Source: Dermatophilus congolensis
GTDB taxonomy: Bacteria; Actinomycetota; Actinomycetes; Actinomycetales; Dermatophilaceae
Direction: 5' to 3'
NCBI RefSeq assembly: GCF_900187045.1
Contig: NZ_LT906453.1
Coordinates: forward strand, 2,294,001-2,358,000
Length of the DNA stretch: 64,000 nucleotides
Below, piece by piece: positions 9,782 to 21,500 of the stretch (positions are counted from its first letter, which is position 1; each line of letters begins with the position of its first letter). Under the pieces are notes generated by a model. That model was not told the DNA's origin and ran no database searches. It saw nothing but the letters and a program-made list of their open reading frames with translations. Made by a program: the position numbers and the translations under genes.

Positions 9782-10146
9782 TATCGGGTTCCTCCGTTCT
9801 CGGGCTGGCTAACATGAACCGTGATGTGGCTCGTGCGCTTGTTAATGCGAGCCGCGCGGCCCTGTGCGCGCGGCCGGATACGCTTCATCGTCGGTCCTTC
9901 GTCGACATAGGCAGCCGAGACGATGAGCTGACGCTCATCAAACGGCTCCGATGCCTGCTCTGCCTTAACGCGAGCGTTAGCAATCGCACTGGCCAGAACC
10001 TTGTATACGGTCTCGCCTGCGGCCTGAGGTGCGAACTGCAGCACTGCTAGTGCTTCAGTCGCGTTCTTTCCACGGATGAGGTCCACGACGCGGCGGGCCT
10101 TCATGGGCGTGACGCGAACGCCGCGCGCCTGCGCCTTGGCTTCCAT
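9781..10146 (-). CDS. rplV: 50S ribosomal protein L22
   Basis: A 121-residue protein lining the exit tunnel, with [20 protein letters not shown] at the start and [17 protein letters not shown] near the end. The frame is open up to a GTG at 10191, with another ATG at 10173. The ATG at 10146 is preferred because it matches the canonical actinobacterial N-terminus and has AAGGGA at a suitable distance, but the longer forms cannot be excluded. Confidence 0.93.
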   Translation of the reverse strand: MEAKAQARGVRVTPMKARRVVDLIRGKNATEALAVLQFAPQAAGETVYKVLASAIANARVKAEQASEPFDERQLIVSAAYVDEGPTMKRIRPRAQGRAARINKRTSHITVHVSQPENGGTR

Positions 10147-10196
10147 CGTTGTCCCTTTGCTTTCGTTCGACATATCGAAATTGATCCTCACCGCGG

Positions 10197-10478
10197 TCAG
10201 CGGCGACGGCCCTTCTTGTCGTCCTTGATGTGACCCTTGAAGGTGCGTGTAGGAGCGAACTCACCGAGCTTGTGCCCGACCATCGACTCCGTCACAAACA
10301 CCGGCACGTGCTTACGACCGTCATGCACGGCGAATGTGTGCCCAAGGAAATCGGGAGCGATCACAGAACGACGCGACCAAGTCTTAATAACTGCTTTGGA
10401 CCCAGACTCGTTCTGAACGTCGACCTTCTTCTGCAGATGGTCGTCGATGAACGGGCCCTTTTTGAGGCTACGAGGCAT
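10197..10478 (-). CDS. rpsS: 30S ribosomal protein S19
   Basis: A 93-residue protein of the small-subunit head ([19 protein letters not shown]), with the signature [20 protein letters not shown]. It lies 15 bases after rplB. Confidence 0.97.
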   Translation of the reverse strand: MPRSLKKGPFIDDHLQKKVDVQNESGSKAVIKTWSRRSVIAPDFLGHTFAVHDGRKHVPVFVTESMVGHKLGEFAPTRTFKGHIKDDKKGRRR

Positions 10479-10493
10479 ATGCCATGACTCCTA

Positions 10494-11330
10494 TCAGCGC
10501 TTCTTGCCCGTGCGACGACGACGCACGATGTATTTGTCGCTTTCCTTATTCGGACGACGTGTACGGCCTTCCGGCTGCCCCCACGGGGAAACAGGATGAC
10601 GGCCACCAGACGTACGACCTTCACCACCACCATGCGGGTGATCAACAGGGTTCATCACAACACCACGGACGGTTGGGCGCTTGCCCTTCCAGCGCATACG
10701 GCCGGCTTTACCCCAGTTGATGTTGCTCTGCTCGGCGTTTCCAACTTCACCGATAGTCGCGCGGCAGCGCGCATCGACGTTGCGGATTTCACCTGAAGGC
10801 ATACGCAGCTGTGCGTAAGGACCATCCTTGGCTACCAGCTGCACACGTGCACCTGCCGCACGAGCGATCTTTGCCCCTCCACCCGGACGCAATTCGATTG
10901 CGTGGATGATCGTACCGAGGGGGATGTTGCGCAGCGGAAGGTTGTTGCCTGGCTTGATGTCGGCCCCTGTGCCAGCTTCAACTGCATCGCCCTGACGGAG
11001 ACGGTTCGGCGCGAGGATGTAGCGCTTACTTCCATCTGCATAGTGAAGAAGAGCGATTCGAGCTGTGCGGTTGGGGTCGTACTCGATGTGCGCGACGACC
11101 GCAGGAATGCCGTCTTTATCATGGCGACGGAAGTCAATAACACGGTACGCACGCTTGTGGCCACCACCGATGTGACGGGTGGTGATGCGCCCCTGGTTGT
11201 TGCGACCACCAGTTTTAGGTAGTGGGCGAACCAGCGACTTCTCCGGAGTGGAGCGCGTGATTTCTGCGAAGTCCGACACACTGGAACCACGACGGCCCGG
11301 CGTTGTCGGCTTGTATTTACGGATACCCAT
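10494..11330 (-). CDS. rplB: 50S ribosomal protein L2
   Basis: A 278-residue protein required for subunit association and peptidyl transfer. The N-terminal OB-like and C-terminal SH3-like domains are both present. The C-terminal signature [14 protein letters not shown] contains the catalytically important histidine. Confidence 0.98.
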   Translation of the reverse strand: MGIRKYKPTTPGRRGSSVSDFAEITRSTPEKSLVRPLPKTGGRNNQGRITTRHIGGGHKRAYRVIDFRRHDKDGIPAVVAHIEYDPNRTARIALLHYADGSKRYILAPNRLRQGDAVEAGTGADIKPGNNLPLRNIPLGTIIHAIELRPGGGAKIARAAGARVQLVAKDGPYAQLRMPSGEIRNVDARCRATIGEVGNAEQSNINWGKAGRMRWKGKRPTVRGVVMNPVDHPHGGGEGRTSGGRHPVSPWGQPEGRTRRPNKESDKYIVRRRRTGKKR

Positions 11331-11353
11331 TGTTCAGTCCTCAGTTCCTACGC

Positions 11354-11653
11354 TCAGGCCCGAGCGCCGAAGATGTCGATGGAACCTTCTTTGAGGGTGA
11401 CGATTGCGCGCTTGGTGTCTTTGCGCTTGCCCATCCCGAAACGGGTGCGGCGCGTCTTCCCCTGGCGGTTCAGCGTGTTAACGGAAGAGACCTTCACACC
11501 AAAAACCTGCTCCACTGCAAGGCGAATCTCGGTTTTGTTGGCAGAGGGGTCAACAATGAAGGTGTATTTACCCTCATCCATAAGTCCGTACGACTTCTCG
11601 GAGACGACCGGAGCGATCAGGATGTCGCGCGGGTCCTTGATGTTTGCGCTCAC
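11354..11653 (-). CDS. rplW: 50S ribosomal protein L23
   Basis: A 99-residue exit-tunnel protein and docking site for trigger factor and SRP. Typical segments are [20 protein letters not shown] and [15 protein letters not shown]. The GTG start overlaps the rplD stop by four bases. Confidence 0.97.
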   Translation of the reverse strand: MSANIKDPRDILIAPVVSEKSYGLMDEGKYTFIVDPSANKTEIRLAVEQVFGVKVSSVNTLNRQGKTRRTRFGMGKRKDTKRAIVTLKEGSIDIFGARA

Positions 11654-12303
11654 TTGGCTTCCTCCTGGGAGTTCGCCGCGCTACGCGAGTCGATGAGCGA
11701 CGCAAGCGCGTTCTCGGTGAACACGACGTCGTCTGCGCACATCACGTCGTAGGTGTTCAGCTGGTCAACGTGCAGCGCGTGAACTGTCGGCAAGTTACGG
11801 ACAGAAAGCGCACCCTGCTCGTCCCCTCGCGCTAGAACCACAAGAAGGTTCTTGCGGTCAGTAAGGCTATCGAGCAACGTACGGGCTGCCTTCGTAGAAG
11901 CAGAGTCAGAGACAACACCTTCAACTGCGTGAATGCGTCCATGACGAGCTCGGTCAGACAAAGCGCTGCGCAATGCAGCAGCTTTCATTTTCTTCGGGGT
12001 GCGCTGACTGTAATCACGAGGCTGAGGCCCGTGAACAGTTCCACCGCCAGCGAACTGAGGGGCACGGGTCGAACCCTGCCGAGCCCGCCCCGTTCCTTTC
12101 TGGCGGTATGGCTTCTTACCGCCACCACGGACCATGCCGCGGGTCTTCGTGGCGTGCGTTCCCTGTCGCGCAGCAGCAAGCTGTGCAACAACTACCTGAT
12201 GGATCAGGGGAACATTAGTTTCCGCTTCAAAGATTTCGGCGGGCAGGTCGACTGAGCGACCGGTGTTACCACCGTCGAAGCCGATAATGTCAATCTTCGT
12301 CAC
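11650..12303 (-). CDS. rplD: 50S ribosomal protein L4
   Basis: A 217-residue protein with a long loop reaching the tunnel constriction ([20 protein letters not shown]). The frame is open 32 codons further upstream, but that part overlaps rplC and has no L4 similarity. The GTG at 12303 follows GGGAG and begins [12 protein letters not shown], so it is chosen. The start lies four bases after the rplC stop. Confidence 0.96.
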   Translation of the reverse strand: MTKIDIIGFDGGNTGRSVDLPAEIFEAETNVPLIHQVVVAQLAAARQGTHATKTRGMVRGGGKKPYRQKGTGRARQGSTRAPQFAGGGTVHGPQPRDYSQRTPKKMKAAALRSALSDRARHGRIHAVEGVVSDSASTKAARTLLDSLTDRKNLLVVLARGDEQGALSVRNLPTVHALHVDQLNTYDVMCADDVVFTENALASLIDSRSAANSQEEAK

Positions 12304-12307
12304 GATG

Positions 12308-12973
12308 TCACGCTCCCTTAGCAGCAGTGCGGACGAGGACGATACCGCCGCGCGGACCGGGAACCGCACCCTTGACGAGGATGAAGCCCTTATCAGCATC
12401 GATAGCGTGGATCGTCAAGTTCTGAGTGGTCTGGCGCACGCCGCCCATACGGCCGGCCATACGCTGACCTTTGAAAATGCGTCCTGGAGTGGCACAGGCG
12501 CCAACAGAACCAGGCTTGCGGTGGTTTCGGTGCGCACCGTGGCTAGCAGAGACACCAGCGAAGCCGTGACGCTTCATCACACCAGCAAAACCTTTACCTT
12601 TGGTTTTTCCGGTGACGTCGATTTTCTGGCCACTTTCAAAAGCTGAGACCGTAATCTCCTGGCCAAGCGTGTATTCAGAAGAATTGTTAGTGCGAATTTC
12701 AACTAGGTGGCGGCGAGGCGCTACGCCTGCCTTCTCAAAGTGACCACGCAAAGGCTTCTTGACCTTGCGAGGATCAATTTCACCGAACCCAATCTGCACA
12801 GCCTCATAGCCGTCGGTGGCTGCATCCCGAATCTGAGTCACCACACAAGGCCCGGCCTTGATGACCGTCACTGGCACGAGGCGGTTCTGCTCATCCCAGA
12901 CCTGCGTCATCCCCAGTTTCTCGCCGAGCACACCGGTGACAGCGCGCGAAGCGCTCTTTGCTGCATTACTCAT
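12308..12973 (-). CDS. rplC: 50S ribosomal protein L3
   Basis: A 221-residue protein near the peptidyl-transferase centre, with the [13 protein letters not shown] start and [23 protein letters not shown] signature region. A GTG four codons upstream (12985) directly abuts the purine-rich site, so the ATG at 12973 is preferred. It lies 17 bases after rpsJ. Confidence 0.96.
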   Translation of the reverse strand: MSNAAKSASRAVTGVLGEKLGMTQVWDEQNRLVPVTVIKAGPCVVTQIRDAATDGYEAVQIGFGEIDPRKVKKPLRGHFEKAGVAPRRHLVEIRTNNSSEYTLGQEITVSAFESGQKIDVTGKTKGKGFAGVMKRHGFAGVSASHGAHRNHRKPGSVGACATPGRIFKGQRMAGRMGGVRQTTQNLTIHAIDADKGFILVKGAVPGPRGGIVLVRTAAKGA

Positions 12974-12990
12974 CGCAGTTGTCACCGCCC

Positions 12991-13299
12991 TTACAGCTTA
13001 ATCTCGATGTTGACGTCCGCAGGCAGGTCAAGTCGCATAAGCGAGTCAACGGCCTTAGGCGTCGGGTCCACGATGTCAATGAGGCGCTTGTGGGTGCGCA
13101 TCTCAAAGTGCTCGCGGCTGTCTTTGTACTTGTGGGGCGACCGGATGACGCAGAACACGTTCTTCTCCGTCGGGAGCGGCACCGGGCCGACAACAGTCGC
13201 ACCGGCACGCGTCACCGTGTCGACAATCTTCCGTGCCGAAGAATCGATGACTTCATGGTCATACGACTTCAGCCGGATGCGGATTTTTTGTCCCGCCAT
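12991..13299 (-). CDS. rpsJ: 30S ribosomal protein S10 (NusE)
   Basis: A 102-residue small-subunit head protein that also couples transcription antitermination as NusE. The sequence [19 protein letters not shown] and the [13 protein letters not shown] segment are standard. It is the first gene of the S10 operon, behind a 383-base leader/promoter region. Confidence 0.98.
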   Translation of the reverse strand: MAGQKIRIRLKSYDHEVIDSSARKIVDTVTRAGATVVGPVPLPTEKNVFCVIRSPHKYKDSREHFEMRTHKRLIDIVDPTPKAVDSLMRLDLPADVNIEIKL

Positions 13300-13349
13300 C
13301 GCTTCGTCAGACTCTCTCTCGTTTAATTCCGCTTGTAAGAATTCGGATC

Positions 13350-13370
13350 ACCGACCCACGCGCTCGGGCG
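13350..13370 (-). promoter_or_regulatory. Leader element shared by rpsJ and rpsL (rpsJ copy)
   Basis: On the minus strand this reads CGCCCGAGCGCGTGGGTCGG plus one T. It differs in one base from the copy 366 bases before rpsL (18447-18467). It ends 51 bases before the rpsJ start. It can fold into a small imperfect stem. Its role is unknown; a shared ribosomal-operon control or processing site is my inference. Confidence 0.6.
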
Positions 13371-13625
13371 TGTCGCATATTCAGGAACACGATAAACAGA
13401 CTCATCAACCTTTTGGTCTGGCCGACTGTTTACCTTCCCGGATCCGAGCCCAACGCATCCCTGCAAGAGCTCCAGATCCACGAATCTTATTTCGCGGTGC
13501 TAGTAACCTCTTTCGAGGGACTTGAAGTCCGATGCGATACCGAACTTCGCGTCAAGCAACCCGTTCACTCTGCCAGATAATTCACCGAAAGCACAAATCG
13601 GCTGATCAGTGGTGTCGACACACAA

Positions 13626-13660
13626 ACCGGGGGCTCAGGTTGTTGACCTGAGCCCCCGGT
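13626..13660 (-). terminator. Terminator after tuf
   Basis: A perfect 15-bp GC-rich stem (13626-13640 with 13646-13660) and a five-base loop. It begins 23 bases beyond the tuf stop and is followed on the minus strand by TTTGTGTG. It ends the str operon. Confidence 0.85.
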
Positions 13661-13682
13661 TGGTGATTAATCACCTAGTTGA

Positions 13683-14876
13683 TCACTTGATGATCGTTGT
13701 TACGTTACCAGCGCCGACCGTACGGCCACCCTCACGGATAGCGAACTTGAGGCCTTCTTCCATGGCGATGGGCTGAATCAGCTCCACCTTCATGCCGGTG
13801 TTGTCACCAGGCATAACCATTTCAACACCCTCAGGAAGGTGGACAACACCGGTCACATCCGTGGTACGGAAGTAGAACTGAGGACGGTAGTTGTCGTAGA
13901 AGGGCGTGTGACGGCCACCTTCATCCTTGGAAAGGATGTAGACCTGAGCGTCGAACTCCGTGTGAGGAGTGATGGAGCCCGGCTTGCAGACAACCTGGCC
14001 ACGCTCAACGTCTTCACGCTTGGTTCCGCGGAGAAGCAGACCAACGTTCTCACCGGCCTGGCCCTCGTCGAGGAGCTTACGGAACATTTCGATACCGGTG
14101 ACCGTGGTCTTCGTGGTTGCCTCGTGGATACCCACGATCTCAACCTCTTCGTTGACCTTCAGCACACCGCGCTCGATACGGCCGGTAACAACCGTGCCAC
14201 GCCCGGTAATGGTGAAAACATCCTCGATAGGCATGAGGAAGGGCTTGTCGACTGCACGCTCCGGGGAAGGAATGTAGTCGTCGACTGCCTTCATGAGCTC
14301 GAGAATGGACTCGCTCCACTTGGCGTCGCCCTCGAGTGCCTTCAGTGCGGAGACCTGGACAACCGGAACGTCGTCGCCGGGGAACTCGTAGCTGGAAAGC
14401 AGCTCACGAACTTCCATTTCGACGAGCTCGAGGATTTCCTCGTCCTCGACCATGTCAGTCTTGTTGAGCGCCACGACGATGTAGGGAACGCCGACCTGGC
14501 GGGCCAGGAGAACGTGTTCCTTCGTCTGCGGCATGGGGCCGTCGGTTGCAGCAACAACCAGAATGGCGCCGTCCATCTGAGCCGCACCGGTGATCATGTT
14601 CTTCACGTAGTCAGCGTGCCCGGGGCAGTCGACGTGCGCGTAGTGACGGCTCTCGGTCTGGTACTCAATGTGAGCGATCGAGATGGTGATGCCGCGCTGC
14701 TTCTCTTCAGGCGCCTTGTCGATGGAGTCGAACGGGGAAGCCTCGTTCAGATCCGGGTACGCGTCGTGCAGAACCTTCGAGATCGCAGCCGTCAGCGTCG
14801 TCTTACCGTGGTCAATGTGACCAATGGTGCCGATGTTGACGTGCGGCTTGGTCCGCTCGAACTTCGCCTTCGCCAC
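13683..14876 (-). CDS. tuf: Elongation factor Tu
   Basis: A 397-residue GTPase that brings aminoacyl-tRNA to the ribosome. The G1 motif GHIDHGKTT is near residues 19-27, followed by DCPGH (G3) and NKTD (G4). The beta-barrel domains II and III follow, ending [13 protein letters not shown] start with AGGAGG upstream. It is the last gene of the rpsL-rpsG-fusA-tuf operon. Confidence 0.98.
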   Translation of the reverse strand: MAKAKFERTKPHVNIGTIGHIDHGKTTLTAAISKVLHDAYPDLNEASPFDSIDKAPEEKQRGITISIAHIEYQTESRHYAHVDCPGHADYVKNMITGAAQMDGAILVVAATDGPMPQTKEHVLLARQVGVPYIVVALNKTDMVEDEEILELVEMEVRELLSSYEFPGDDVPVVQVSALKALEGDAKWSESILELMKAVDDYIPSPERAVDKPFLMPIEDVFTITGRGTVVTGRIERGVLKVNEEVEIVGIHEATTKTTVTGIEMFRKLLDEGQAGENVGLLLRGTKREDVERGQVVCKPGSITPHTEFDAQVYILSKDEGGRHTPFYDNYRPQFYFRTTDVTGVVHLPEGVEMVMPGDNTGMKVELIQPIAMEEGLKFAIREGGRTVGAGNVTTIIK

Positions 14877-14991
14877 TTGGGTCCTCCTGTGGACTTGATT
14901 GGTTAACGCCGTACATCCACTTGGGTGGCGACGTTGTTGGACTATTTACTGCGTTAGCAGCGTGAAGAGCCGACGGGTGAGTGTACCCGCC

Positions 14992-17106
14992 TCACTCGCC
15001 TCGCATCTTCTTGATGATCTCGTCCGCGACGTTCTTGGGAACTTCAGCGTACGAGTCGAACTGCATCGAGTAGTTAGCGCGGCCCTGCGTCTTAGAACGC
15101 AGGTCACCAACGTACCCGAACATCTCGGACAGCGGCACAAGGCCACGAACGACCTTAGCGCCACTGATGTCTTCCATGGACTGGATGTGGCCACGGCGAG
15201 AGTTGATGTCACCGATAACATCACCCATATACTCTTCGGGCGTACGAACCTCAACAGCCATCATTGGCTCAAGCAGGGCAGGGTCTGCCTTACGAAGAGC
15301 TTCCTTCGTTGCCATCGAGCCAGCGATCTTGAAGGCCATTTCGGACGAGTCAACATCGTGGTATGCACCATCGATCAAGGTTGCTTTCACACCCACGATG
15401 GGATACCCAGCCAACACACCGTGCTGAAGCGCGTCCTGAATACCATGGTCAACGCTTGGAATGTACTCACGCGGAATACGGCCACCTGTAACCGCATTCT
15501 CGAATTCGTACATTTCACCCTCGGCAGTGTCCAAAGGTTCAAAGGTGATTTGCACCTTACCGAACTGACCGGAGCCACCAGTCTGCTTCTTGTGGGTGTA
15601 GTCGAACTTCTCAACCGTGCGACGGATGGTCTCACGGTAAGCGACCTGCGGCTTACCGATGTTGGCCTCAACCTTGAACTCACGCTTCATGCGGTCAACA
15701 AGGATGTCAAGGTGAAGCTCACCCATACCCTTGATAACAGTCTGACCAGATTCCTGATCAAGCTCGACCTGGAAGGTGGGGTCCTCTTGCGCCAACTTTT
15801 GAATAGCGGTCGAGAGCTTCTCCTGGTCACCTTTGGTCTTAGGCTCAATAGCAACCGAGATAACAGGCTCCGGGAAAGTCATCGACTCCAGAACAATCTG
15901 ATTGTCTGGGTCACACAACGTGTCACCTGTTGTCGTTTCCTTCAGGCCGACCATGGCGTAGATGTTTCCAGCCACTGCCTCATCAACAGGGTTTTCCTTG
16001 TTGGCATGCATCTGGAAAAGCTTGCCGACACGCTCTTTCTTGCCTTTAGTCGAGTTAACGACCTGGCTACCTGCGTTAATGCGCCCAGAGTACACACGAA
16101 CGAACGTGAGGGTACCAAAGAATGGGTGTGCCGCAACCTTGAAGGCGAGAGCGGAGAATGGCTCGGCTTTGTCGGGGTGACGCTCCATTTCAACGTCTTC
16201 GTGCCCGACTTTATGTCCCTTGACTGCCTCAACATCCATTGGTGTTGGCAGGTAGTCGATGACAGCATCCAACATCGGCTGCACACCACGGTTCTTGAAG
16301 GCAGAACCACAGAGAACCGGGTACAGCTCAGAGGTCACCGTAAGCTTGCGAATGCCAGCCTTGAGCTCGTCGATCGTAAGCTCTTCGCCACCTAGGTACT
16401 TCTCCATGAGCTCGTCATCGCTCTCAGCAACGCGCTCAACAAGAAGGCTGCGGTATTCCTCAGCCTTTTCTTTAAGGTCCTCAGGGATCTCCTGGATTTC
16501 GTACTTAGCCCCAAGAGTCACGTCACCCTTGGCGTCACCAGGCCAGACAAGTGCACGGCTGTGAAGTAGGTCAATCACACCAAGGAAGTCAGATTCCGCA
16601 CCGATGGGGAGCTGCAGCACGAGCGGCTCCGCACCAAGACGATCTTTAATCGTCTGGACCGTGAAGTAGAAGTCCGCACCCATCTTGTCCATCTTGTTGA
16701 CGAAGCAGATGCGGGGGACGTCATATTTATCAGCCTGACGCCACACTGTCTCAGACTGAGGCTCGACACCTTCTTTGCCATCGAACACTGCGACGGCACC
16801 ATCGAGGACACGGAGCGAACGCTCCACCTCAACGGTGAAGTCGACGTGCCCGGGGGTGTCGATGATGTTGATCTGGTTACCCTCCCAGAAACAGGTAACA
16901 GCAGCCGAGGTAATCGTGATACCCCGCTCTTTTTCCTGCTCCATCCAGTCAGTCGTCGAAGCACCATCGTGGGTTTCACCCAACTTGTGGTTGACGCCTG
17001 TATAGAAGAGGATGCGCTCCGTCGTCGTCGTCTTACCGGCGTCGATGTGCGCCATGATGCCGATGTTGCGGACCTTCTTCAGGTCTGTGAGGACATCCTG
17101 TGCCAC
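14992..17106 (-). CDS. fusA: Elongation factor G
   Basis: A 704-residue translocase GTPase with [12 protein letters not shown] (G1), DTPGHVDF (G3) and NKMD (G4) in the N-terminal half, followed by domains II-V. GTG start after GAGAG. The gaps to rpsG (130 bases) and tuf (115 bases) hold no other gene and no strong hairpin that I could see. Confidence 0.98.
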   Translation of the reverse strand: MAQDVLTDLKKVRNIGIMAHIDAGKTTTTERILFYTGVNHKLGETHDGASTTDWMEQEKERGITITSAAVTCFWEGNQINIIDTPGHVDFTVEVERSLRVLDGAVAVFDGKEGVEPQSETVWRQADKYDVPRICFVNKMDKMGADFYFTVQTIKDRLGAEPLVLQLPIGAESDFLGVIDLLHSRALVWPGDAKGDVTLGAKYEIQEIPEDLKEKAEEYRSLLVERVAESDDELMEKYLGGEELTIDELKAGIRKLTVTSELYPVLCGSAFKNRGVQPMLDAVIDYLPTPMDVEAVKGHKVGHEDVEMERHPDKAEPFSALAFKVAAHPFFGTLTFVRVYSGRINAGSQVVNSTKGKKERVGKLFQMHANKENPVDEAVAGNIYAMVGLKETTTGDTLCDPDNQIVLESMTFPEPVISVAIEPKTKGDQEKLSTAIQKLAQEDPTFQVELDQESGQTVIKGMGELHLDILVDRMKREFKVEANIGKPQVAYRETIRRTVEKFDYTHKKQTGGSGQFGKVQITFEPLDTAEGEMYEFENAVTGGRIPREYIPSVDHGIQDALQHGVLAGYPIVGVKATLIDGAYHDVDSSEMAFKIAGSMATKEALRKADPALLEPMMAVEVRTPEEYMGDVIGDINSRRGHIQSMEDISGAKVVRGLVPLSEMFGYVGDLRSKTQGRANYSMQFDSYAEVPKNVADEIIKKMRGE

Positions 17107-17236
17107 GTGATCTCTCGTCTCGTTTCGTGTTTCCCAGTCGCCTCAGGTCTGCCCGAAATCGCAGGCCTTCCGCGGAACTTACCTTCGGTGCCACCAAACC
17201 AATTCAAAGCCAGTGACACCGAAGAATAAATTCGTC

Positions 17237-17707
17237 TTACCAGCGGTAGTGAGCGAAGGCCCGGTTGGACTCCGCCATCTTGTGGGTGTCCTCACGACGC
17301 TTCACAGCAGCACCAAGGCCGTTACTTGCGTCAAGGATTTCATTCATAAGTCGCTCGGTCATCGTCTTCTCGCGACGCTGACGTGAGTAACCCACCAACC
17401 AGCGCAAACCGAGCGTGGTTGAACGTCCAGCACGGACCTCAACAGGAACCTGATAGGTCGCACCACCGACACGGCGGCTACGCACTTCAAGAGTCGGCTT
17501 GATGTTGTCGAGAGCACGCTTGAGGATGGCAACTGGGTCAGTTCCCGTTTTTTCACGGCATCCTTCGAGCGCACCGTAAACAATGCGTTCTGCGGTGGAC
17601 TTTTTACCGTCCAACAGGATCTTGTTGACGAGCTGGGTGACCAGCGGAGACCCGTAAACAGGGTCGGACATAATAGGGCGCTTGGGAGCAGGACCTTTAC
17701 GAGGCAT
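17237..17707 (-). CDS. rpsG: 30S ribosomal protein S7
   Basis: A 156-residue nucleator of 30S head assembly. It starts [12 protein letters not shown] and carries [18 protein letters not shown]. It overlaps the rpsL stop by one base (TAATG-type junction). Confidence 0.97.
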   Translation of the reverse strand: MPRKGPAPKRPIMSDPVYGSPLVTQLVNKILLDGKKSTAERIVYGALEGCREKTGTDPVAILKRALDNIKPTLEVRSRRVGGATYQVPVEVRAGRSTTLGLRWLVGYSRQRREKTMTERLMNEILDASNGLGAAVKRREDTHKMAESNRAFAHYRW

Positions 17708-18081
17708 TACTTCTTCTCCCTCTTTGCACCGTAACGGCTGCGAGCCTGGCTCCGGTTCTTTACACCCTGGGTGTCAAGCGAGCCACGAATGATCTTGTAA
17801 CGAACGCCAGGAAGGTCCTTGACACGTCCACCACGCACGAGCACGATCGAGTGCTCCTGCAAGTTGTGGCCAACGCCAGGGATGTAAGCGGTTACCTCAA
17901 CACCCGAAGTGAGCTTCACACGAGCAACCTTACGGAGAGCCGAGTTCGGCTTCTTGGGTGTCGTGGTGTAGACGCGACTGCAAACGCCGCGCCGCTGCGG
18001 GTTGCCCTTCAGTGCCGGGGACTTGACCTTCGAGGCCTTATCCTGCCGGCCCTTGCGGACGAGCTGGTTAATGGTGGGCAC
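17707..18081 (-). CDS. rpsL: 30S ribosomal protein S12
   Basis: A 124-residue decoding-centre protein. The frame extends to an ATG 21 codons upstream, but the GTG at 18081 ([14 protein letters not shown] follows) gives the standard length and has TGGAG upstream. Lys43 in TTPKKPNSA and Lys88 in GRVKDLPG are both the streptomycin-sensitive residues. It heads the str operon with an unusually long untranslated or spacer region upstream. Confidence 0.97.
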   Translation of the reverse strand: MPTINQLVRKGRQDKASKVKSPALKGNPQRRGVCSRVYTTTPKKPNSALRKVARVKLTSGVEVTAYIPGVGHNLQEHSIVLVRGGRVKDLPGVRYKIIRGSLDTQGVKNRSQARSRYGAKREKK

Positions 18082-18446
18082 AAAAACTCCATTGCTGTAG
18101 TGATCCGGCAATCCTTGATGGTTTGCCATCCTTGGTGTTTCCACGAATCACCTAGGACTCGCGGCTCTCCCCTGCACTTCTCGAAAGATTCATCCAGTGA
18201 ACCTTCTGAGCTGCCCGGCGAAAGGACATGGATCTAAGAGCCTGCGCACTGAAGATATGCGGCGCACCTGACGGCACTCCGAGTTACTCAAGAAACTCTT
18301 TTACTCCACGTGGACACAACTGCCCAGACCCATGCACCTCAAGAGTAAGGCCGAGAGAGAACCCGAACCAAATTTGAACACGTCACACACGCGATATGCA
18401 TATATACAGTGCGATTACCTGTGAGGATACAGTCGTAAAAAGACGA

Positions 18447-18467
18447 ACCGACCCACGCGGTCGGGCG
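18447..18467 (-). promoter_or_regulatory. Leader element shared by rpsJ and rpsL (rpsL copy)
   Basis: On the minus strand this reads CGCCCGACCGCGTGGGTCGG plus one T, matching 13350-13370 at 20 of 21 positions. In this copy CCGACC pairs perfectly with GGTCGG around a five-base loop. Confidence 0.6.
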
Positions 18468-18499
18468 GGTTGAACCTTTCAATCAAACCCTCGAACTTA

Positions 18500-18542
18500 T
18501 ATAGGGCTGGGCCCCGCACTGAGTGCGGGGCCCAGCCCTATA
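18500..18542 (-). terminator. Terminator-like hairpin after rpoC
   Basis: A perfect 19-bp stem (18500-18518 with 18524-18542), extremely GC-rich in the centre. It begins 31 bases after the rpoC stop. The tract after it on the minus strand is TATAAG, so it lacks a strong run of T. Confidence 0.75.
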
Positions 18543-18573
18543 AGGGACTTAACGGCGGATTAGCCGAAAGTCA

Positions 18574-21500
18574 TCAGTCACTAAATCCAAGCGATGCATC
18601 GTCCAACCGAACAGCTTCACCCGATCCTGGACCGAAGACTGGATAGTCGAACTGCTGATAATCCGGCAACGAATACATCGTTGCTTTCGCTTCCTCGGTA
18701 GGCTCAACTCGCGTGTTCCGGTACTGAGTAAGCCCGGTACCTGCAGGAATGAGCTTACCGAGAATGACATTCTCCTTAAGACCAAGGAGCGGGTCAGACT
18801 TAGCGTTAATCGCCGCATCGGTAAGCACTCGAGTGGTCTCCTGGAAAGAGGCTGCCGAAAGCCACGAGTCAGTAGCAAGCGAAGCTTTCGTAATACCCAT
18901 CAGCTCAGGTCGACCCGAAGCAGGCTTGCCACCCTCGGCAACAACCCGTCGGTTTTCCAACTCGAAGTGACCACGCTCAGCCATCGAACCTGGCAAGAGA
19001 TCTGCATCTCCAGCCTCGATAATTGTCACTCGGCGAAGCATCTGGCGAACAATGACCTCGATGTGCTTGTCGTGGATGGATACACCCTGCTGGCGATAGA
19101 CGCCCTGCACTTCTTCCACAAGGTGGATCTGAACCGCACGCGGACCCAAAATACGCAATACCTGCTTGGGATCCACTGGTCCTGCGACGACTCGTGCACC
19201 AATCTCGGCGTGATCACCGTTGTTAACCAACAAACGGGCTCGCTTCGAGACGGGGTAAGCCTGTTCCTCAGAACCATCATCTGGTGTAATCAGGATGCGG
19301 CGAGACTTATCCGTTTCTTCAATTTCCACACGGCCGGCAGTCTCAATGATCGGAGCGACGCCCTTGGGTGTACGTGCTTCGAATAGCTCGACAACACGCG
19401 GAAGACCCTGGGTGATGTCATCACCTGCAGCACCACCAGTGTGGAAGGTACGCATGGTGAGCTGAGTACCAGGCTCGCCAATCGATTGCGCAGCGATGAT
19501 ACCTACTGCTTCACCAATCTCAACGAGCTTTCCGGTGGCCAAAGAACGGCCGTAGCACAAGGCACAGGTGCCGACATGGCTATCACACGTAAGAACCGAT
19601 CGAACCTTGACCTGCTCAACTCCTGCCGCAACCAACCTCGCGATTAGCACATCGCCAACGTCGGCTCCAGCAGAGGCGAGGACCTCGCCATCTTTCACTA
19701 CGTCTTCGGCGAGAGTCCTTGCATAAACAGCAGACTCAACATTCTCATCGAGTACAAGCTCGCCTTCACTGTTCCTCACGGCGATAGGCAAGGTGAGGCC
19801 ACGCATCGTTCCGCAATCGTGCTCACGGATGATGACATCCTGAGACACATCAACGAGACGACGCGTGAGGTATCCAGAGTCCGCTGTACGAAGAGCGGTG
19901 TCTGCAAGACCCTTACGAGCACCGTGAGTAGAAATGAAGAACTCGAGAACCGAAAGGCCCTCACGGAAGTTCGACATAATCGGACGCGGAATGATTTCAC
20001 CCTTCGGGTTTGCCATCAATCCACGCATTCCAGCGATCTGACGGAGCTGGAACCAGTTACCACGTGCCCCCGAAGAAACCATCCGATAGATCGGGTTTAG
20101 CTTGGGGAAGTTCTCCTGCATAGCAGAAGCAACCTTGTTAGTTCCCTCAGTCCAAATTTCAATCAGCTCTTGACGGCGTTCCTCGTCAGTCAAAAGACCG
20201 CGCTCGAACTGCGTCTGAACTTTCTCTGCTTTGGACTCGTACTGGCTAAGGATCTCATCCTTGTTCGGAGGCATAACCACGTCAGCCACGGCGACAGTCG
20301 CACCTGAGCGAGTACCCCAGTAGTAGCCGAGCTCCTTCAGCGCATCGAGGCTGGCCGCAACCTGAACCTTGCTGTACCGCTCTGCGAGGTCGTTGACAAT
20401 GGCGCCAAGCTTTTTCTTGTCAACTGGTTCTTCAACCCATGGGTAATCCACAGGCAATGCTGTGTTGAAAATGTAGCGCCCCAGAGTCGTTTCAATGACA
20501 ACACCATCGAAACGGCCATTGGCATTGGGGACCAACCCTTCCGGTGCCGCTTCTCCTAGCCCCGGGACGAAATCATCGATCCTGATCTTTACGGACGATC
20601 CGAGATGGATTTCGCCAGCATCGAAAGCCATCTGCGCTTCCTCTGCGGAGCGGAATGCCCTGCCAGCACCAGGCCCATCCTCACGAATACTGGTGAGGTG
20701 GAATAGGCCGATAATCATGTCCTGAGAAGGCATGGTCACCGGTCGACCATCCGATGGTTTAAGGATGTTATTGCTGCTGAGCATGAGAATTCGAGCCTCA
20801 GCCTGAGCCTCTGGCGAAAGCGGCACGTGGACTGCCATCTGGTCGCCGTCGAAGTCCGCGTTGAAGGCGCCACACACAAGCGGGTGAAGCTTAATAGCTT
20901 TACCTTCGACCAGCTGGGGCTCAAAAGCCTGAATACCAAGTCGGTGCAGCGTAGGTGCACGGTTCAACAAGACAGGGTGCTCAGTAATGACCTCTTCGAG
21001 AACATCCCACACCTGCGGACGTGACCGCTCCACCATGCGCTTGGCGCTCTTAATGTTCTGTGCGTGGTCCAGATCGACCAAGCGCTTCATCACGAAGGGC
21101 TTGAAGAGCTCCAATGCCATCTGCTTGGGCAGACCACACTGGTGCAGTTTCAAAGTCGGACCGACCACGATGACAGAACGACCAGAGTAGTCAACACGCT
21201 TACCCAGCAAGTTCTGACGGAAACGTCCCTGCTTCCCCTTCAACATGTCCGAAAGGGACTTAAGAGGACGGTTACCTGGCCCGGTAACAGGGCGGCCACG
21301 ACGACCGTTATCGAAGAGTGCGTCAACAGCCTCCTGCAGCATCCGCTTCTCGTTATTCACGATAATCTCGGGAGCACCGAGATCAAGGAGACGCTTGAGA
21401 CGGTTGTTGCGGTTAATAACCCGTCGGTACAGGTCATTCAGGTCAGAGGTCGCAAAGCGGCCACCATCCAACTGCACCATCGGACGCAAATCCGGCGGAA

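Larger units (their letters stand above)
13300..13682. other. S10 operon promoter/leader region and tuf 3' end
   Basis: This 383-base gap between rpsJ and tuf holds the tuf terminator (13626-13660), the shared leader element at 13350-13370 and presumably the S10 promoter. No protein gene is supported. I could not settle on promoter hexamers. Confidence 0.6.
18082..18573. other. rpsL promoter/leader region
   Basis: 492 bases without a gene. It contains the rpoC hairpin (18500-18542), the element shared with the rpsJ leader (18447-18467) and an AT-rich TATATA run at 18401-18406 that could be a -10 region, although no good -35 accompanies it. If the shared element is transcribed, the rpsL leader would exceed 350 bases. 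Confidence 0.5.

Noticed and set aside
13839-16395. Long plus-strand open frames opposite tuf and fusA (355 and 498 codons)
   Set aside because: They mirror EF-Tu and EF-G codon structure and show no family motif.
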